Positions 57,001 through 64,000 of a stretch of DNA of 64,000 bases are shown here, in pieces (within the stretch, counting starts at the first letter, position 1; each line of letters opens with the position of its first letter). The translations under genes and the position numbers were made by a program. The stretch lies in contig CAJINV010000013.1 of NCBI GenBank assembly GCA_905178155.1, positions 3,034,158-3,098,157 of the forward strand. The letters are read 5' to 3'. This DNA comes from Amoebophrya sp. A120 (lineage: Eukaryota > Sar > Dinophyceae > Syndiniales > Amoebophryaceae). The notes beneath the pieces were generated by a model that was given only the letters and a program-made list of their open reading frames with translations, made no database searches and had not been told where the DNA came from.

Positions 57001-59036
57001 ATTTGTACCACGCCTAAAATTTATATCAAGGTCAACGCGTCGACGCCTGTGACCAGCTCCGAATACAACAATCGTCCACTTCCTCCCCACAATCCTGCAG
57101 TCTGCATCTCCACGGCACCACGAGTGCGCTGATGGGGACGAATTTTGCGCCCTTCTACTCCATGCCCTCCGCGGCCGGGATTATTCTCGGCACGGGTAAC
57201 GTGGGCCCCTACCTGCGGTACGAAGACGCGAACACCTTCATTTCCATCGACGGCGGGCTCACCTGGATCGAAGCGCACAAAAAACCCTACATCTACGAGA
57301 TCGGAGACCACGGGGGGCTGATCGTGATGGCCCCCAGTACGAAGAAAACCCGGGAGGTCATTTTTAGCTGGAACGAGGGGACCAGTTGGTTTGAGTTCGA
57401 GATGGCAAAAAGCCGGATTGAGGTGGACAACATCGTGACGGCGCCGAATTCCGTGACCACATCGTTTCTGGTGCACGGAGCGCGGGGGACGTCAGGGGTG
57501 GTGTACCACATGGACTTCGCCGCTCTGGGTACTAGTTGAAAGGGTTTTTTCTTGCTGAAAATCGACGCTTGCTTCTTCGATAATGCAAACACTAACTGAG
57601 TTGTGCCAACATCAAGAAGTCCTGAGTGCGCAACAAGTTTGTCATATTACACAGCAGGACATGGTCCATTTCTGACATTCATTCTGGTTTACTACCAAGG
57701 TATGCCGACCTGCGTCAACCCTTTCGGCGCTGGCACTGTGGCGAGCGACTACTACAAGTGGAGCCCGAGCGATAACGGCGGTGCGGCTGCGACTGCCGCG
57801 ACGACCCAACAGAGCCAGAACAACCCGAAGAAATGTTTGCTAGGAAAGCAAGTCATCATCACCCGGCGGAAGCCGACCTCGGAGTGCTTCAACGGGGAAA
57901 AGTTCGAAAGACCCGTTTTTCAGAAGAACTGCGAGTGCAGCCAAGTGAACTTCCAGTGCGAAATGGGGTTTCAAAGGGCGGTGATGAAAAACAGCTATGG
58001 AGGAGGTGGGCAGGGCGGTTATAACCCTGCTGGCGGGCCGCAGGTGGCTGAGTGTCTTTTAGAGGATCCGGAGCTCGCTGCGCCGGACGACTGTGAAAGT
58101 GGCAGGGTAATAACGCTGGACGCGTATAGGAAAACGCCGGGGGATACCTGTGAGGGAGGCTGGTAATGATAATGTTTCTAAGTAGGCTTGTTTCACTAGC
58201 AGTGCGAATACTTAATAGGATAAGCAACCACGACGCAACACACTGACTATGCCTGCACGATGTACGGCAAGAAATACAAAGCAGTACGTTGAGACTGGTT
58301 CTGGTCTTTATCATGACTCCGAAATAAAAAAGCTCCAACCCTTAAATAAACTAACAGGAAACCTGCCCCCGTCCAGATGACGTGTCCTAGCGGGAAGTCG
58401 TGGCTCTCGTTCACCACTCTGTTCCAGCTTTTCCTCTTCTGCACCGTCCTCTACTGCGCCTACCACTACCTACCCCCCGAATTCGTCTTTTTCCTGACCG
58501 ATAAGTGCCACACGGTTTTCCAAGTCCTGCAGGTGATTCGGCACGGAAACCAGCACAAGTTTGGCGGTATCACAACATTCAACGACGTCAAATACGGCAA
58601 CATCCAGCTGGACCAGCTCCCCGAGTCCGCGGCCGAGTCGGTCGGCACCCGGTGGGATTACGAGGGCACGATCGACGACGATTTCCTGGCCGACCCAACG
58701 GGGAACTCCCCCATGGAAGACGCCCCGACACTGATGCACTTCGACGCGCCGAAAGTAACGGAGGATATCCTAAACGGCGCGGAGCCGGTCCGGATCAGTC
58801 GCGGCTTAACGAGCGCCGCGACCTCGGTGCCGCGGTTAGATGCCCCGTTGGGGATGAGTAGTGCTGGAGGTGGAGCAGGTGGGGCATCACTGCAGCCGGG
58901 TTCTTTTGGAGCTGTGACCGCATCAACTGCTATATCCGCGGGTTTGAACAGCAGTAGTGGCTTCAATGCAAACGACGAAGACATCTTCAAAAGCGGCTCC
59001 TCCAGTCTAGGGGGCACTTTTGACGATTTGTTGTGA
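54064..59036 (+). CDS. VPS10-domain sortilin-like sorting receptor
   Basis: Eight exons (54064-54825, 55043-55316, 55490-55902, 56170-56224, 56492-56866, 57031-57528, 57700-58162, 58358-59036) give 1,172 residues. Five introns are GT...AG and two are family-A elements. A hydrophobic segment near 146-172 (CCLLWNYINFFFLLSFA) could be an internal signal. The luminal part has BNR/Asp-box-like beta-propeller repeats (SSDGGVRWDDI, SSDAGRSWRKL, STDDGKSFGRA, SFDKGGTWSVI, SIDGGLTWIEA) and CSLHLHG. The Cys-rich sortilin C-terminal module follows (about 795-945: CLLGKQVIITRRKP, KNCECSQVNFQCEMGF). One transmembrane helix (about 960-983) and a 190-residue acidic, Ser-rich tail end the protein. Sortilins carry cargo between Golgi and endosomes. 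In apicomplexans the homologue feeds secretory organelles; a similar role is inferred. Confidence 0.92.
55903..56164 (-). mobile_element. Introner element, family A, in sortilin gene
   Basis: 262 bp. Target repeat AGGAG at 55898-55902 and 56165-56169. Reverse-oriented relative to the 3728 copy: its interior is the reverse complement almost throughout. Joins Leu-Glu-Glu-Lys-Ser. Confidence 0.93.
56225..56486 (-). mobile_element. Introner element, family A, in sortilin gene
   Basis: 262 bp. Target repeat CCACC at 56220-56224 and 56487-56491. A 55-nt exon separates it from the previous element. Joins His-Val-His-His-Gly-His. Confidence 0.92.
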
Positions 59037-59802
59037 GCAGGAGAGGCTTGCGCTCATTTCTGTGTTGAACAAGAAGTAGAAACACAACTAACTTATTTAG
59101 CTGCTTATAGCTTTATTTTAGTCCTCTAATTAGTTTTTGCTGGTGCTAATTTGATGTTTTTGTCACTGAGATACTGAGAATGCAAAAATGTCGCATGTGA
59201 TTACTTGATTTCAGGAAATGAGAGAGCCCCTGGCGTGCCACTTTTCCCGTCTGGGCACGAAAAAGAGGCCCTTTACAACATGGTAATTTTGCAATTTTCG
59301 CATGCACTTTTGGTTGCGCTTTTCGTTTTCCATGTATGACTCGAACAAGGAATGAAAATTCAGCACAAGATTCTTGATGTAAGTGGGAGGCGTTATTGTG
59401 GCAGGTATAAATAAAAACCCGCAGAGTTGTTTGTTCCTCGCGTCATCATTCCTACTTTTGTTGAAAGTCGTGTAATCTGCAAGAACGTGCTCAAAGTCGC
59501 CCCCCAAAGAAAAACCGGAATCATTCAAAAACGCACCAGGTTGTTGAGGGTGTGCTGCTGCCAAGGACGAAATCGAAAGCCAAATTTATTGATAAGACAC
59601 TGCTTCGTCATGTTTCTTCGTCAAGCAGCTGGCTGCCTGGACCGGACCTTCCAAAGTTTGCTACAGTGCTTTTATCAGATCAAAGCAATTTTCAAAGAAG
59701 ATGAAGATTTCGTTCACCAGCTGGAATTTACGCTTTAGGATTTTGCTGAATGAACATCAATCTGACCAAAATCACCTAGTTATTTCACTACCTGTTGCCA
59801 AA
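59037..59802. other. Intergenic, no gene seen
   Basis: About 770 bases. A minus-strand frame at 59211-59564 has no domain. An in-frame ATG at 59701 could extend the next gene by 34 residues. Confidence 0.45.
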
Positions 59803-62800
59803 ATGGTTGCAAAAGCTGGCTCTAAGGCTGCGAAGAAGAGCAGCAAGAAAGTTGCGCAGAAAGGCAGGGCAAGCAAATCTTCTGCCTCTCAGGGTGCTGC
59901 TACAACCATTAGAGGTGCAGGTGCAACTGCGTCAAGTAAAAAACTGACGAAGCAGACATCCAAGTCGAGCAGTGCCACGTCCACCGCTTTCGACGATGAG
60001 GATGAAGTATCAAATGCAAAAATGTCTGGGTCTGGAAGATTCCGGGATTTGTGTTGCATATTTTGTATGGTCCATGATGCATGTAATGCATGATCTAGCA
60101 TCACAGATTTTTAGAGGGCTTCCTGATGGTGATGCCTATTCCGCATGAGAGATGCCCTCTCCGTGTAACACAAACTGGGCTCCTGTTGCTGGTCACGCAA
60201 TACAGATTTTTTTGGAATCCAAAGACAGCATGACAAGTTGCAATCATCCAGACCCAGACATTTTTGCAATCCATATGAAGACATGTTGGAGCTGCAGCAC
60301 TTGCCCCATTTCAACGACCTGGTCGATATGAACAACCTGGAGCAGAACAGCGACGCGCAAGTATCCTGAGTAAAAACGTCCCCACACCAGAGTTGTCATG
60401 CAGATTTGCAAGCACAGGAACATTTGTAATGCGCATCGCCAGGAGAGGCATTTTTAGTCGTGTTTTGGAATTTGTAATGCTGTAAACAGGATGAGCAGAT
60501 GGATTTCTGATGCAGCTGGCCTTGCGAACCTGCACTACACTACGGACTGCAACTTGTGATGCGTGACCCCCAAAAGTTCTAGGTTTGTGTTGCAAAATCC
60601 CCATCTTGACTCTGGTGTGGGGATGTTTTTACTCAGGATAGCAAGATGACGAGCAGGACGAAATTGATCTCGAGGGATTTGTTGTTGATGATGAACAAAC
60701 CGCCAGCCAGCCGCGGCGCTCCTGGCGCTTCAACGTCCGGGAGTACGACGGGACGAGGACGGTTGTCGTGGATTTCGGCGGGGCGAACAAGAGCCCCGCA
60801 GACGAGTTGGCCGCGAGGGAGAAAAAAGCCGCTAAGAAGGCGGAGAAGAAAAAAATGAAAGCGATGAAAATGAAATCTAAGGGGGCCGCTAGTACTGCTG
60901 GGCGAGCAAATAAGGGAAATAACAAGAAAACAGTTACTTGTGACTCTGATTCGGACGATCTGGAACAAGATTCTGATGAAGATGATTTGGGGAAGGAAGA
61001 AGAGGAGGCAGAGGCGATCGAATTCGGTGTCGGGGACGCAATTTTGTACACACAGCTAGTACAACCAAGTGACCCGGATTGCAACGGCAAAAATTCATCG
61101 TCGTCAACTGTCTCCTTCAACGATCTCTACCTGAATCCCCGCGATTCGGAGAAAGTGCAGTTAGGTTTCGTCATGGGCTTTGTTTCGGCAGGCAGTACTA
61201 GCGATGACGAGATGGAGGATCTGCACGCAAGCAAATCCAGCAAACGAAAATCCTCTAAAGCTTTTTCGACGAGGACGAAAGAGAAGAAGAAGAATGCGAA
61301 AAACCACGACGCAAAATCAACATCCGACAACGGCAAATCAGACCTCTTCATCAAAGTCCGCCGATTTGCGCATTCCGGCCAGCTCAACAAGCTGTTCACC
61401 ACGAAGAAGGAAAAAGACGCGTTTGAAATGCACGATCAGGAACTAATTTTCACGGAGTGGGAAGAGGTGGTGTCTTTTCACCAAGTGGAAAATACCTGCG
61501 TGATCTACTCCGCAGAGGAATTTTTTGACGACAAAACCCCCGACGGTGCGATCGCGGAGACGGCGGACGTTTTGCTAGAGTTTTTCTGCCGCCGGGGTTT
61601 CACGGAAAGCAGCCAGAGACTATCACATGTAAAAATGTCTGGGTCTGGAAGAGTGCCAGACTTGTCATGCAGATTTTACATGACATATGACGTCTGTAAT
61701 GCATAACCTGGCATCACAGATTTTTAGCGGGCTTTCTGATGCCTATCCCGCATGAAAAATACCCTCTCCATGATGTAGCACAAACTGGACCCCTCTTGCT
61801 GGTCATGCAATACAGATTTTTTTAGAATGCAGAGACCGCATCACAAGTTGCAATCTTCCAGACCCAGACATTTTTGCATTTGATAGAGACGGGGGTTTCC
61901 CGATTTGGAGTGGAATACGGTCAGCGAACTATTGTGAGGAAAATCCCCCCCTCCCCATATCGAACAGGCATGCTTCCGAAAATTTGCGTTGCTGATTTGA
62001 GGTCACAAATCACATCTGTCTTGCAAGAAGACAAGGGCAAAAGCTTCGCCCCCATTATGGAGGCGGTTTGTCATGCTGTTGGGCCTAAAGGGGAGCCGTC
62101 TGCCATTCTGAACAACTAGACCGATACGCCCCTGCATAGCCGGGGGATCTGGCCGCGATGCCTTCCTGCAATACAAAGCCGATTTGTGTACACAAATCCC
62201 GCATCACAGATTTCCATTTCGATACGGGGTGGGGGGATTTTTTCTTTTGATACGAACAGATCGTGAAGCATTTAAGGGAGATGAGTGACACGGCTAGTAC
62301 CGGTGACACAGCACTACAAGCTGGCGCGGGAACATCATCTTCAAAAAGTGGAAATAAAGATAGAAGCAAGAAAACTAACACTACAAAAGAGCACAAGAAG
62401 CTGAAAGTCCTGACGAAAGTTTTCGCCGACGACCACGACGAAATGTCCGACGATTCCGACACGGAGGAGGACGAAGCGGACAACTTTTCCTACCTGGACA
62501 AAATTTACAACAACGAGAAACAAATGAAGCAACTGTTCCCGACCTGGTTTCAGCGAATGATGGAAGCACGGAAGCAGTTGTTGCCAAGCAGTATCCCGGA
62601 AGTGCTGCCCTGCCGGGAGAAGGAGAAGGAGGAAATCTACGCGTTTTTGCGGATGGCGCTGGAATCCGGGGACTACGACCACAACAAGGTGATGTTCATC
62701 GCCGGACTGCCCGGAACGGGCAAGACCGCGATCGTATCCGAGATTTTAAACGAGATGGCATCTTCTTCGACTTCATCATCGTCAGCTTCAAGTTCATCTT

Positions 62801-64000
62801 CGAATGCTGGGATAAAAAATACTTCATCTTCGGCGGGCATTCTGTGTGCTTCAAGCCCAGCACGAGAACAACCTCTTGGTGGTAATAATTCGTCGTTGTT
62901 AAAGAACACCTTCCGAGCTGCAGGCGGTGGACCCAGCAACTCAGTATTTTCCATGCCGGGGAACCGGATTATGCGGTGCAACTGCTTGAAACTGTTTGGC
63001 ACCTACAGCCTTTACCTGGAAATGCTGATGCACCTGCAACAGTTGAAGAAGCGCCCCCTGCCGAAGAAGGCACTGTCGTTGCTCGAAAAGGCGTTCCTGA
63101 AATACAGCACGAGGAAAGAGAAACTGATTTTATTTCTCGACGAGCTGGATGCGTTGAAGCAGAATTTACTGTACCGAGTTCTCGAATGGACCCTGAAATT
63201 CCCGAATTTGATTCTGATCACCATCAGCAACACACTGAATCTCCCCGAAAAGCTCGCACCGAGGGTGTACAGCCGCCTGCGACCGAAAAGATTGCAGATC
63301 CAACCGTACAGCTACGCGCAGCTGCGGGAGATCATCCAGAAGAGGTTAGACACGCTGAAGTGTTTCCAGCCAAACACGATCGAGCTCTGCGCGGTCCGAA
63401 TCGCGGCGGAAACCGGAGACGTAAGGAAGGCGTTGCAGGTGTGTCGCGCGAGCGTGGACTACAAAATGTTGGAAAACAAGAAGAGAATGCGCGAGCAGCT
63501 GGAGATATTGGAAAATAAGGAACACGAAGATGATGAAGGTGAAAGTGAAATAAACAACAACAAATCAAAACAAGTGGAAAAGTCTTCGGTCGAGATTTTG
63601 AAGCTGGACAAGGAAAAAAACCTACTGCAGAAGTACTTGAAAGCGGAGAACAAGAGACCCAACGACGTGTTTCAAATCACGCTCACCGACATGAACCACG
63701 TGGAGTCCGGGATTCTTCGTTCGAACTACAAGCTTCAACTGATCGAACAGCTACCCGTCAACGTCCGCTGGTTTCTCGTCGCGTTTGTGCACGAGCTGGA
63801 GCAGAGCTTCAACACTTCCAACGCCAACAGGACGAACGGAAACGCTCTCGACATGGAGGACGCGAGCTCCTTAGCGACCACCATTCTCGCGATTCGCAGC
63901 CAGATGACGGGGAGTCTGAACGACCTGAGCCTGGACAAATCGATTCAGACGTTTAACCACCCGTTGCTGAATTTTTCTGAGAGCGGGAACAAGTTCCACT
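59803..64000 (+). CDS. ORC1: Origin recognition complex subunit 1 (3' end beyond window)
   Basis: Exons 59803-60007, 60281-60361, 60646-61620, 61891-61929 and 62258 onward. All four introns are introner elements and all interrupt codons after the first base. A Lys/Ser-rich N-terminus is followed by an acidic segment and a BAH-like domain (about 222-420: FGVGDAILYTQL ... KVQLGFVMGFV ... LIFTEWEEVVSFHQVENTCV). The AAA+ ATPase has Walker A GLPGTGKTA near 582, Walker B LILFLDELDAL near 721, sensor 1 LITISNTLNLPEKL, RLRPKRLQIQPYSYAQL, and sensor-2 region AAETGDVRKALQVCRASVD. A Ser-rich insertion separates Walker A from Walker B. BAH plus AAA+ distinguishes ORC1 from CDC6. ORC1 binds origins and nucleosomes and loads MCM with ORC and CDC6. 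The winged-helix end is off the window. Confidence 0.93.
60008..60275 (-). mobile_element. Introner element, family A, in ORC1
   Basis: 268 bp. Target repeat TGAAG at 60003-60007 and 60276-60280. The 3' end is the variant TTTTTGCAATCCATA also seen at 10281. Joins Asp-Glu-Asp-Met-Leu. Confidence 0.92.
60362..60640 (-). mobile_element. Introner element, family D, in ORC1
   Basis: 279 bp. Target repeat GCAAG at 60357-60361 and 60641-60645. Inverted relative to 52877. Joins Ala-Gln-Asp-Asp-Glu; G at both repeat ends would also allow a GT-AG splice adding one codon. Confidence 0.92.
61621..61885 (-). mobile_element. Introner element, family A, in ORC1
   Basis: 265 bp. Target repeat GAGAC at 61616-61620 and 61886-61890. 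Followed by a 39-nt exon. Joins Gln-Arg-Arg-Gly-Phe. Confidence 0.92.
61930..62252 (+). mobile_element. Introner element, family B (subtype a), in ORC1
   Basis: 323 bp. Target repeat CGAAC at 61925-61929 and 62253-62257. Starts TATTGTGAGGAAAATCCCCC, ends TTTTTTCTTTTGATA. Joins Ser-Glu-Gln-Ile-Val between the BAH and AAA+ parts. Confidence 0.92.

Noticed and set aside
59211-59564. 117-codon minus-strand frame
   Set aside because: No domain and isolated against the one-strand gene order; insufficient support.
1-64000. tRNA, rRNA, snRNA and dinoflagellate spliced-leader genes
   Set aside because: Looked for by eye using conserved arms and leader sequence; none recognised, though a covariance-model search could find diverged copies.

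Overview
The window looks like nuclear DNA of a dinoflagellate-type protist. The best match is a parasitic syndinian such as Amoebophrya. That assignment is an inference from gene order, intron style and invasive TIR-bounded introns, which I recall being reported for Amoebophrya as 'introner elements'; no marker gene here proves it. Every gene I can support lies on the + strand, as a unidirectional array. Standard stop codons are used. No tRNA, rRNA, CRISPR array or plasmid feature was recognised.

Layout: EF-hand/mitochondrial carrier (SCaMC-like, 1-2904); small membrane protein (3425-4640); casein kinase 1 (5744-7631); WTAP-like m6A-writer subunit (9098-10709); 1,412-aa protein with an ASH/MSP-like domain (11583-18712); Cys-rich membrane or secreted protein (19951-20928); coiled-coil protein (22231-23104); RCC1-BTB-transmembrane protein of 1,995 aa (23697-30163); ER-type J-domain protein (30928-33731); 587-aa orphan (34739-37110); 126-aa orphan (37580-38096); Ser/Asn-rich orphan (about 38445-42022); weak gene (42458-43212); Ser/His-rich orphan (43626-45377) with possible extra 3' exons; weak gene (47411-47835); METTL21-like methyltransferase (49536-50648); GC-rich island (about 50790-52285); 199-aa orphan (52479-53674); VPS10/sortilin receptor (54064-59036); ORC1 with BAH and AAA+ domains, running off the window (59803-64000).

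Two intron classes coexist. About 22 ordinary introns, mostly 66-220 bp, have GT...AG ends. The other class is 30 inserted elements of 109-328 bp, together about 8.1 kb. Each starts TAT and most end ATA inside inverted terminal repeats of about 20-50 bp, and each is flanked by a direct repeat of the exon, normally 5 bp. Removing the element plus one repeat copy restores the reading frame at all 30 sites. The repeats differ from site to site, so these joins do not follow GT-AG. I group the elements by sequence as families A (15 copies, one degenerate), B (5), C (2) and D (4, one diverged), plus single-copy E, F, G and I. Families A, B, C and D occur in both orientations relative to the host gene (the + or - given for an element is an arbitrary orientation within its family). 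None encodes a protein. All 30 lie inside coding sequence and none was found between genes.

The genes share no obvious pathway. They look like housekeeping functions (kinase, RNA methylation, replication origin, ER folding, vesicle sorting, mitochondrial transport) mixed with lineage-specific, disordered proteins.
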